DNA of 64,000 bases from Lachnospiraceae bacterium (GTDB lineage: Bacteria; Bacillota; Clostridia; Lachnospirales; Lachnospiraceae): NCBI GenBank assembly GCA_902363445.1, contig CABJAB010000003.1:124001-188000 (forward strand), read 5' to 3'. This document shows, one piece after another, positions 29,401 to 35,161 of this stretch (position 1 is its first letter; each line of letters starts with the position of its first letter). Below the pieces are notes generated by a model. That model did no database searches. It was not told where the DNA came from and saw only the letters and a program-made list of their open reading frames with translations. A program made the position numbers and the translations under genes.

Positions 29401-30867
29401 GGCTTCATAGGTCAGCCGCTCTCCTGCATATATGGCCGCGGCCCTAGATGGATAATCCGACGCAGTTTCCTCCAAAGCCTCGTAGACAGAACGTTCCTCC
29501 AAAAGCCGGTCCGTCCTGTTAAATGTATACAATACGCGCTCTCTTTCCTCCACGGTCAGAACCGCCAGCTGGTATATGGGCTTCTCCGGATTGGAAAGAG
29601 CCTCCATCAGGATATTGCACAGGCTTTTGTGGAGCCGTGCAATCTCCTCTTCCGCAAAAAACTGTGTCAAATAATCATAGTCCACCGAATAACATTTATT
29701 ATCCAGAAGATTCGTGAGATGAATGCAGAGCTGTTCCGACTGATAGCCGCTGTAATGCCACCGCCCCGACAGCATTGCCGACGCATCCCTGCTCTCGACT
29801 ATCTTGCTGTCCTGATAGGATAAAGCGATGTGGAACAGACGGCCTTCCTGTCCTTTGTTCTCTCCCGCCAGCTTTTCAATATGAGAAAAGGGGAAACGCT
29901 GGTGGCGGAGCATCTCGAACCAGGCCTCCGCCAGCTCCTCATTGAACTGGTCAAAGGTCCACTCATCATTTATTTTATTATAGAAAGGCAGAGTCGTCAC
30001 AAACATACCCGTACTCTGCTTAAACAGGAAATTCGTCCGATTGAATATCGGCACGCCGATCGTGAACCGGTCGGCCCCGCCTATCCGCTTGAAATAGATC
30101 GCCAGCGCCATATAGAACACGGCAAAAGGAGCCACTCTTTTTTCCAGGCAGTAGGAATAGATCGCATGGTTCAGCACCTGGGGAAGATCGCAGCTGAGCC
30201 TCCTGCCAACAGGACTGACCGACGCGCTTTTCACACTCTTTAAAACAGAGGGTTCGCCTGACTTTTCCAGAATGTCTCTCCAATATCTCTCATCTCTGCC
30301 ATACGCTTTGGAAGCCAGGTAATCCCGTTCCTCCTCCACATGGAGCTCATAGCTCGGCGCCTCTTCAAGGAGCGGCTCCTTACCGGCCAGAAGATCCAGA
30401 TACGTCTGGCCAATCCGGTTGCAGATGAGGACCTGCGACCACCCGTCTGAGATGATATGGTGAATTTTCACCAGCACACCTCCTGCGTCCTCACCGGCCC
30501 GAAACAGTACAAAACGATACAGCGGCCCGCCGGTCAGCGGAATCGTCTCTCTGGTCATAGCGGCTTCCCAGCTCTCTATGCCTTCACTACTGGTGTGGGA
30601 AAAGTCAAAGACGGGAAAATCTTCTTCAGAAAAAGGAGCATGGTACTGGACCAGCTCCCCGTCTTCCCGAAGGATCCGAGTCCGAAGGGACGGGTCCGCT
30701 TTCAGCACCATGCGAATGCTTTCCTGCAGCATCACAAAATCCATCCGGCCCTGCAGGCGTATCGTCGTACTTATATTATTCACAGAAGTACCGTCAAAGG
30801 TACGTTCCAGATCCCAAATATTACGTTGGCTCAGAGACAACGGAAACCGATGTCCCTTACTCTCCAT
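23422..30867 (-). CDS. Two-module NRPS, C-A-T-C-A-T-R
   Basis: A 2,481-residue nonribosomal peptide synthetase. In order: starter C domain (HHIISDG near 136), A1 (YVVYTSGSTGEPKG near 610), T1 (GGNSLNAME near 995), C2 (HHIIGDG near 1180), A2 (LFTSGSTGKPKG near 1645), T2 (GGTSLAALS near 2045), and a reductase R domain (LITGATGFFG near 2125, YVKSK near 2285). A C domain before module 1 accepts an acyl group; a terminal R domain releases an aldehyde, or an alcohol if it works twice. Expected product: N-acyl dipeptide aldehyde, like the protease-inhibiting family of gut Clostridia. I could not assign amino acids to A1 or A2. Start MESKGHRF; a GTG two codons earlier is possible. Confidence 0.94.
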   Translation of the reverse strand: MESKGHRFPLSLSQRNIWDLERTFDGTSVNNISTTIRLQGRMDFVMLQESIRMVLKADPSLRTRILREDGELVQYHAPFSEEDFPVFDFSHTSSEGIESWEAAMTRETIPLTGGPLYRFVLFRAGEDAGGVLVKIHHIISDGWSQVLICNRIGQTYLDLLAGKEPLLEEAPSYELHVEEERDYLASKAYGRDERYWRDILEKSGEPSVLKSVKSASVSPVGRRLSCDLPQVLNHAIYSYCLEKRVAPFAVFYMALAIYFKRIGGADRFTIGVPIFNRTNFLFKQSTGMFVTTLPFYNKINDEWTFDQFNEELAEAWFEMLRHQRFPFSHIEKLAGENKGQEGRLFHIALSYQDSKIVESRDASAMLSGRWHYSGYQSEQLCIHLTNLLDNKCYSVDYDYLTQFFAEEEIARLHKSLCNILMEALSNPEKPIYQLAVLTVEERERVLYTFNRTDRLLEERSVYEALEETASDYPSRAAAIYAGERLTYEALLCRASDIACTVKSRMGEGRELAAVLLPRGFTLLESMAAILKAGYGYLLLSPELPAGRIRNILERSGAGILLTDRENRENFGQSESPVPVICVEDIGRGTANCPDPAFKEELRGPDRLAYVVYTSGSTGEPKGVEITQRNLLNLSQAMRHIYGKGAVLSVCNVGFDAFMLESIVALLNGKTIVLPEEEELESPRRLAGLITGYAVGFFSMTPSRLSALLKDSVFCGAMRRMESIVCGGEAFPADLLKKLKNVSHARIYNQYGPSETTVGVSIKELSHAARITAGRPMDNCKLYVLDKWMNPLPAGVYGQLYVGGICVGRGYRNQPELTKESFLDNPFENGEKMYFTGDSACWTADGEIVLSGRLDKQVKLRGLRIEPQEVAACIASYPGVKTAAARVCEINGQMVLLAYYCSEERIPETELLAFAATYLPRYMIPSYVMRLEEIPTNGNGKVEEEKLPLPGEEGQENFITPVSSALLRDVVDIFRDVLSREEMGPDSDYFLSGGNSLNAMETISAIEDKSGFAIRVADLYACRTARRLTAYLKKADGCKEGDIHPAGGKRIEKAPDREWYPLTPMQQGIYVQSYLDPTGLSYNMPGAFRLQEKPDLERLENAFRQLIRQDAVFRTSFVQEAGGVQARIEKEVPFSLTEIEALCFEGACGEFLKPFDLSRAPLLRASIWKSQEQEWFLLLDSHHIIGDGLSTPLVLQRLNEAYCGKETKVSLSYHDYAYALSAETEEENREEREYWKEHLQNLPEPLTLPADFTRPREFDFRGREYQMEMTKPASLACEDYCMRRGISVFALFLAAYGLLLARVSGREDFMLGAPVAGRVRPGTQDICGPFINTLPLRLRPEKEKTVSAYLEEIRTEVAGMLDHQRISLEEIITMLGLPRGAQNSLYQLMFTQSPVDESAFVLDGEPMEFWPISTGAVKMDMVVELSKKGAAYILRFSYASSVFLEDTVRYYGRCLERILQEFCSERDLLLGEVPVLSAEDHEKYVEIPNYLATPFVNLPIHRMIENKIKTMPDMPAVLYHGTTVTMREIERRACGLAAMLREEGAEPGQCIGLCMGRTPDMIAAMFGILKVGCAYVPLLPSFPEARLSYMLEISGAVCVLCDKETLRFLPGKLPCRTLLASERTEEQFTDAPVSSENLVNVLFTSGSTGKPKGVMLRHRSVSNLYGQMRELLEPIDGPVLCSTNSIFDCFIVETLFPLAMGKLVVLADEEEMMLPWKLAELMSRNGVEIFEMTPSRLQMCLGNEAFCRAASGLRIVLLGGEVLTKRLLTKFYEVSEGTLMNMYGPTEATVFTTMTAVRPGDSITVGRPLNNTRVYVLDEDMRPVIPTGCGELYIAGECLAGGYISRPDLTEASFLPDLYFPGERMYRSGDIVRFRLDGSYDFIGRADAQVKLNGQRVELDEITGALLDSGCAVQAATVAVRKDDGSMELCSFYRPAAGKTEVYGPLMEYLRRMLPSYMVPSRVIPLETMPMTATSKIDMQTLKKMALEGLEHVQADVPDVLKASETCREKTPLSPEINEEFVLDIWNQVLSKKAVEPDVSFFEQGGTSLAALSVLSSYFNRHLEMSLAEFYANPTARRQAALLRGSADGGKERAQLSSETEVSDWETEFAKVVFPVREPEKRAVLITGATGFFGVHLLKALLDRGEEEIICLMRDGDKERLLECLSWYFGRGVIMRERRRISVVKGDLSKERLGFSDRDYRELAGRVGEIFHGAADVRHYAADADAFLKTNVGGTEQMLALAREAGARFYHMSTCSVSGEYLKDGRKEAVFTENDYDIGQIWEDNIYVKSKFLAEGLVLEAVHHGLPAKIFRLGRLVGRASDGVFQRNPDTNAFYLLMRAFHLVGAIPRTVAKTEVDLTPIDYCAEAVLALKDSEGSIFHIMNPDPPPVEAAAKALEEEIYIVPDETFTHMLAETAKGPYREFVSTLIDFWHHVRLEPPVIQVSNKKTKEQLEKAGFCFEIPEPGRLLSGFTLQDSWMEKGE

Positions 30868-30910
30868 GTTCACAGTCCCTGGCCCCCTTTCACACTTTTG
30901 TCCACTTATA

Positions 30911-30939
30911 TTTATACCTTTTTTCGCCAGTAAAAGCAA
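30911..30939 (-). promoter_or_regulatory. Promoter of the NRPS operon
   Basis: Minus strand TTGCTT (30,934-30,939), a 17-bp spacer and TATAAA (30,911-30,916), about 40 bp before the NRPS start. The recombinase is transcribed the other way from the same 120-bp gap. Confidence 0.6.
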
Positions 30940-30989
30940 TCATATATTTCATTTTGAAGGCTATATTCTGATTTTATGGGGGATTTTAT

Positions 30990-32102
30990 ATGATTTATGA
31001 GAGTGGTTTATCAACAACTGGAAATAGATGGAAATTATTAGCAGATAACGACAGAAAAGAGCTGAATAAAGATTATTCTGTCGGATTATATATGCGGCTA
31101 TCCAAAGATGACGGAGAATCATCAGAGAGCTCCAGCATTACCAATCAGCGTAAGCTTCTTCTTTCGTATGCCAAAAGCCATGGGCTTGCCGTCTTTGATG
31201 AATATGTGGACGACGGATTCAGCGGCACAAACTTCAACCGGCCCGCTTTCCGCCGTATGCTTAGAGACATTGAGGCCAGACGGATCAACATGATCCTTGC
31301 CAAGGATCTTTCCCGCCTGGGCCGTGACTACATCATGACCGGACAATATACAGAGGTCTATTTCCCCTCCAGGCGGGTGCGTTTCATCGCCGTCAATGAC
31401 AACTTTGATTCCGATTCTCCCGACTCGGACATCGCACCCTTTAAAAATGTAGTCAATGAAATGTACGCCCGGGACACCAGCCGTAAAATCCGTTCTGCCT
31501 TTCTGGTACGGATGCAGGAAGGCAGCTATGTGGGCAGCCTGGCTCCTTATGGGTACCGGAAGGATCCGGAGGATAAGCATCACCTGCTCCCCGACGATGA
31601 GGTATCCGATGTGGTAAAGGACATCTTCTCCATGGCGGCCCGCGGTATGCGCCCCGCCTCCATTGCCTCCGATCTGAACCGCCGGGGAATCCTCTCGCCA
31701 AAGGCCTACCGTAATTCCGGCAGCGTCAATTCCAAGGAAACTTCTGAAGGCTACCCGCCTGTGAGCTCTTGGTCCGCCAGGACCATAACAAAGCTTCTGC
31801 GGAACCCCGTATATTTAGGGCATATGGCCCAGGGGCGCTCTAGGAAGATTTCCTTCAAATCCACCCTCACCGTGAAAAACCCTCCGGAAGCCTGGATACT
31901 GGTGGAAAACACCCACCAGGCCCTGGTGTCCTCCGATGTTTTTTTACAGGCAGGCGCCTTCCTGGATTCCAGAAGATCCACCGCCGCCGCTGGACAGGAC
32001 GGCAGGCCCTCCCCATGTGCATGGGGCTCGGATGCAACGCAGCCGGTGTCACCGGCTGCCGGATCATCCATTCTCCCAGGGAGCGGCTCATTGCCATCCT
32101 GA
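30990..32102 (+). CDS. Serine site-specific recombinase, tail crosses attR
   Basis: 370 residues as read here. The resolvase-type catalytic domain (about 28-170) has the nucleophile Ser in YMRLSKDDG, the FDEYVDDGFSGTNFNRP segment and DLSRLGRDY. The recombinase DNA-binding domain (about 180-325) includes YGYRKDP, NRRGILSP and LLRNPVYLGH. The zinc-ribbon and coiled coil usual in large clostridial recombinases do not follow. From residue 338 on, the tail is read from feoB DNA in the wrong frame; in a circular element about 30 different residues from the left end would replace it. A GGGGG site precedes the ATG. It is the likely integrase/excisionase of the element. Confidence 0.9.
   Translation: MIYESGLSTTGNRWKLLADNDRKELNKDYSVGLYMRLSKDDGESSESSSITNQRKLLLSYAKSHGLAVFDEYVDDGFSGTNFNRPAFRRMLRDIEARRINMILAKDLSRLGRDYIMTGQYTEVYFPSRRVRFIAVNDNFDSDSPDSDIAPFKNVVNEMYARDTSRKIRSAFLVRMQEGSYVGSLAPYGYRKDPEDKHHLLPDDEVSDVVKDIFSMAARGMRPASIASDLNRRGILSPKAYRNSGSVNSKETSEGYPPVSSWSARTITKLLRNPVYLGHMAQGRSRKISFKSTLTVKNPPEAWILVENTHQALVSSDVFLQAGAFLDSRRSTAAAGQDGRPSPCAWGSDATQPVSPAAGSSILPGSGSLPS
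32002..32010. repeat. Right attachment-site direct repeat
   Basis: GCAGGCCCT, identical to the left copy. Downstream the feoB frame resumes as LPMCMGLGCNAAGVTG. The joined circle ends would give TGGACAGG-N9-CCTGTGCA around this core, a 7/8-matched inverted repeat that could be a recombinase binding site. Confidence 0.85.
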
Positions 32103-32866
32103 CCAACGCCTTCATTCCCTGCAACGGGCGGTTTCCTACCTTGATTGCCCTGATCACCATGTTTTTCGTCGGCACAGGGAACGGGCTTCTTGGCAGCCTC
32201 CAGGCCGCGCTCATCCTCACGGGAGTCATCGCGTTTTCCATCCTGATGACCTTCGCCGCGTCCCGGCTGCTGTCTGTTACCATATTAAAAGGGGAACCGT
32301 CTTCGTTTATATTGGAAATGCCGCCGTACCGGAAGCCGCAGATCAAAAAAGTGCTCATCCGCTCAGTCCTGGACCGCACCTTATTCGTTCTGGGCCGCGC
32401 GGTAATCGTAGCCATTCCGGCAGGTCTGGTCATCTGGCTCATCGCCAATGTCCGCTTGGAGGGTCTGTCCCTGCTTCAGTGGTCCTCCTCCTTCCTGAAT
32501 CCGCTGGGACTCCTGATGGGTCTGGATGGTGTGATCCTCCTGGCGTTCATTCTGGGCTTTCCCGCAAATGAGATCGTGATTCCCATCATTCTCATGAGCT
32601 ATCTCTCTGCAGGGACGCTCGTAGAATCCGGAAATCTGGCAGAGCTGCATGCACTCCTAGTCTCCCACGGATGGACCTGGGCCACATCCGTATCCATGAT
32701 ACTGTTTTCCCTGATGCATTGGCCCTGCTCCACCACCTGTTTAACAATTAAAAAAGAAACCGGCAGCATCAAATGGACAGTCACCGCTTTCCTGCTGCCC
32801 ACCGTATTCGGTGTGCTGGCCTGTATGCTGTTCACCGCCGTTGTCCGGCTGTTTGGCTTCATCTGA
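32011..32866 (+). pseudogene. feoB: feoB 3' part, separated from its 5' part
   Basis: C-terminal membrane half of the ferrous iron permease. It begins PMCMGLGCNAAGVTGCRIIHSPRER, the conserved segment that follows CGKQAL in clostridial FeoB, and continues with AFIPCNGRFPTLIALITMFF, LGFPANEIVIPIILMSY and the closing WPCSTTCLTIKKETGSIKWT. Around six to seven helices are visible. A local ATG exists at 32,015 but no ribosome site precedes it, so it is unlikely to be translated on its own. Joined to 15,794-16,911 it forms an uninterrupted 657-residue protein, so the gene is interrupted rather than decayed. Confidence 0.93.
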
Positions 32867-32912
32867 GCTCCTCCCGGGCAGTCCTGCCCCGTGATGCCGG
32901 CCCAGAATGTTA

Positions 32913-32941
32913 TTGACCTGTCCCCCTTCCAGCATTATAAT
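32913..32941 (+). promoter_or_regulatory. Promoter of the DUF4432 gene
   Basis: TTGACC (32,913-32,918), a 17-bp spacer, and TATAAT (32,936-32,941), 48 bp upstream of the start codon. Confidence 0.7.
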
Positions 32942-32988
32942 AACTGTATCATAAAGGCTTTTATAAAAGGCAAGGAGGGGTTTACACT

Positions 32989-33987
32989 ATGGTAAACAGA
33001 AGCTATTACGGACACGACACGCAGTTTTATGGTGTAGAAGAACACCGGCTGGCAGGAGGAAAGGGAGACGGTATGCGTCTGTTCCAGGTTCGGAACGGAA
33101 GCGGCCTGGAGTTCACGGTTTCCGCAGACCGCGCCGCAGACATCTCCCGAATCTCTTTCAAAGGCGTAAACTTAAATTATATGGGGCCCGCCGGATACGT
33201 GGCTCCTGCCTATTACGATGAACCCGGATTCGGTTTCCTGAAATCCTTCACCTGCGGTTTCCTCACCACCTGCGGACTCCAGGCCATTGGAACTCCCAGC
33301 GTAGACGGCGATATCCCCTGCCCTCTTCACGGAACCATTTCCAACATTCCGGCTGACCATATTTATTATACGGAAGAAGACGGCAAAATTGAGATCCACG
33401 CCAGAGTCAGCGATACAGAAATCTTCAAGCAGAAGCTCATCCTCAACAGGACGATTTCCTGTGAATGCGGCACCAACAAACTTAAGATAACCGACAGTGT
33501 GAAAAACGCCGGTTCCGCAGATGAACCTTTCATGCTCCTGTACCACATGAATATGGGATATCCGCTGCTCAGCGAAACTTCCAGGGTAGCCGTATCTTCC
33601 AAGAATATCATCCCCCGGGACGATCACGCGGCAAAGGATCTTGATACCTGGGATAAAATGCTCGCGCCCACGCCCAATTTCCAGGAACAGTGCTATTACC
33701 ATGAATTTGAGGAGAACAAACCCTGCGCGAAAATCTTTAACCCCGATGCCGGCGTTGGTCTGGCCATTCGCTGGGATCAAAAGCAGATTCCTTATATGAC
33801 AGAATGGAAGATGATGGGCGAGAGAGACTATGTCCTCGGTCTTGAACCCACCATCAGCAAGCTGGAAGGCCGTGCAGAGCTTCGCAAAAACGGCGCCCTG
33901 CAGTTCATTAAGCCGGGAGAGGTCCGCTGCTTCAAACTGGAAGTGGAATTCTTTGACAAAGAGGCCGACTGGGAAGCCACAAAGTAA
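32989..33987 (+). CDS. DUF4432 / aldose 1-epimerase family protein
   Basis: 332 residues with the galactose-mutarotase-like beta-sandwich layout. The DUF4432 signatures are visible: FTVSADRAADISRISFKGVNLNYMGPAG, GLQAIGTPSVDGDIPCPLHG and LLYHMNMGYPLLSE. The closing segment YVLGLEPTISKLEGRAELRKNG is also typical. It probably acts on a sugar or sugar acid by mutarotation; its substrate is unknown. AAGGAGG precedes the ATG and there is a good promoter of its own, so it does not depend on the feo transcript just upstream. Confidence 0.85.
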   Translation: MVNRSYYGHDTQFYGVEEHRLAGGKGDGMRLFQVRNGSGLEFTVSADRAADISRISFKGVNLNYMGPAGYVAPAYYDEPGFGFLKSFTCGFLTTCGLQAIGTPSVDGDIPCPLHGTISNIPADHIYYTEEDGKIEIHARVSDTEIFKQKLILNRTISCECGTNKLKITDSVKNAGSADEPFMLLYHMNMGYPLLSETSRVAVSSKNIIPRDDHAAKDLDTWDKMLAPTPNFQEQCYYHEFEENKPCAKIFNPDAGVGLAIRWDQKQIPYMTEWKMMGERDYVLGLEPTISKLEGRAELRKNGALQFIKPGEVRCFKLEVEFFDKEADWEATK

Positions 33988-34002
33988 AACTTCTCTAATA
34001 CA

Positions 34003-34068
34003 ATACCCAAGGGTATTCCTTAATGCATGCCCTCCGGCAGGCCACTTCATGCGGTAAGGTCATACCTT
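34003..34068. repeat. Cloverleaf-like small repeat, copy B
   Basis: Aligns with 3,635-3,698 over its whole length: same order of AAGGG/CCTT and TGCC/GGCA hairpins, third hairpin decayed. It sits at the 5' edge of structured repeat copy 2, and ATACC appears on both sides of it, which may be a duplicated target. Confidence 0.5.
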
Positions 34069-34470
34069 TAAATATCTTTCAAACAGATTTACAAGACAAA
34101 AGGAATTCCAATTCATCCAGGCGGCTCGCTGGCAGCCGTCTGTTGTGTAGGCCATTGGGTGATTTAATTACTTGTGGGAAATCAAAATCATCTATAGCAG
34201 TCAACTTGGTGCGGTGGAGAATTACCGGCAGAAGGATTCCGGGCCGGCCTAAAGGCGAGCGCCGCAGGACAGCGGCCGGTGTTCCTCAGACGAAGGAAGG
34301 CAGAAACGGAAATACCGATTCCGTTTCTGAGCGAACAGGAGACGGGAAATCATCCGGATTTCCCTGTCGACATGTGAGTGGTACTGCCGGAGCGGGGATA
34401 AAGCGGCCCCTGAACCGCCAGCGAACCGAAATCGTGACGGCCAAGAACTTCTGCCGGTATTCACTGGAGC
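34062..34470 (+). repeat. Structured repeat, copy 2
   Basis: Core 34,209-34,460. It has the CAGAAACGGAA / TTCCGTTTCTG hairpin (34,301-34,329), a GAC...GTC stem of 11 bp with one bulge (34,341-34,368) leading into GACATGTGAG, the GCCGC-AGGACA-GCGGC hairpin, and the constant 3' part with GCGAACCGAAATCGTGACGG. The strand is the same as in copies 1 and 3. With copy B of the cloverleaf repeat it fills the gap between the DUF4432 gene and the HAD gene terminator. Confidence 0.75.
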
Positions 34471-34491
34471 CATCCTAATGGCTTGCATAAC

Positions 34492-34540
34492 AAAAAAGAC
34501 TGTATCCTCCGATTTGTTTGAATCGGTGTACACAGTCTTT
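34492..34540 (-). terminator. Terminator of the purine operon
   Basis: On the minus strand GACTGT and ACCGATT pair with AATCGG and ACAGTC across a short loop, followed by six T. It begins 6 bp after the HAD gene stop. Confidence 0.8.
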
Positions 34541-34545
34541 TATTT

Positions 34546-35151
34546 TTATATTTCTATATCAAATTTCTTGAGCCCTTCGACAATCGACTCGTAGCCTGTC
34601 ACGAGGACGGTATGCAGCCCGAACTGCCTGGCCGTTTCCAGGTTCTGAGGCAGATCATCAAAAAACACTGCCTCCTCCGGACATATCTGGTACCTGGAAA
34701 TCAAGGTCTCATAAATTTCCGGCTCCGGTTTGACAGACTGTACTTGATAGGAGATCACCTGACCGTCCGCATACTGAAGGAACCCAAAGCGCGACAATCG
34801 TTCTTCAAAAAAAGTCTTTCCATAATTGGACAGGATATAAATCCGGTATCCCTGCTCTTTCAGCCCTTTTAAAAGACCTGTCGCGTAGCTGTTCTGCTCC
34901 ACCGCCGCCGCTGCTCCCGCATACACCCTTCGGACTTGCTCTTCATACCCGGGCACATCCTCACAAATGGAAGCCAGCAGCTCCTCGTCGGGAAGCCTCC
35001 CTCTGTCCACCTCTTTCCACTTAGGACTCAGGAAAAGAGCTTCCGTTACAGCCTGGTCCTCTTCCTCCGAAAGGGAAAAACCGTCCAGATAATTCCGCCA
35101 GTTGAAATCGGCGAGAACATTTCCAATATCAAAGATCAATGAACGAATCAT
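34546..35151 (-). CDS. HAD superfamily phosphatase
   Basis: 201 residues of the haloacid dehalogenase fold, related to YihX-type sugar phosphatases. Motif I is SLIFDIGNVLADFNW (nucleophile Asp 8; the second Asp of the usual DxD is Gly, as in YihX), motif II is YILSNYG, and motif IV is EEAVFFDDLPQNLETA. The substrate is unknown; small phosphosugars or nucleotides are likely. It starts 10 bp after purA with a strong AGGAGG, so it belongs to the purine transcription unit and may handle a related phosphate ester. Confidence 0.85.
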   Translation of the reverse strand: MIRSLIFDIGNVLADFNWRNYLDGFSLSEEEDQAVTEALFLSPKWKEVDRGRLPDEELLASICEDVPGYEEQVRRVYAGAAAAVEQNSYATGLLKGLKEQGYRIYILSNYGKTFFEERLSRFGFLQYADGQVISYQVQSVKPEPEIYETLISRYQICPEEAVFFDDLPQNLETARQFGLHTVLVTGYESIVEGLKKFDIEI

Positions 35152-35161
35152 GATCCGCCTC

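Larger units (their letters stand above)
16903..32010. mobile_element. 15.1-kb NRPS-bearing element inserted in feoB
   Basis: Bounded by 9-bp direct repeats (16,903-16,911 and 32,002-32,010), with a unit length of 15,099 bp. It contains a serine recombinase at the right end, reading outward, and a six-gene biosynthetic operon reading leftward: NRPS, sensor kinase, HD-GYP regulator, acyl-AMP ligase, carrier protein, phosphopantetheinyl transferase. There are no conjugation, replication or transposase genes. Removing it restores feoB in frame. A recombinase plus short identical ends in a conserved codon run of a housekeeping gene indicates site-specific integration rather than transposition. 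The class of element is not one I can name. Confidence 0.9.

Noticed and set aside
32015..32866. Independent small membrane transporter gene
   Set aside because: The ATG has no ribosome site and the protein begins in the middle of the conserved FeoB core; it is the displaced 3' half of feoB.
34023..34478. 151-residue ORF in the structured repeat (similar ones in the other copies)
   Set aside because: The reading frame is not kept between the three copies, which differ by indels; conserved features are hairpins, not codons.
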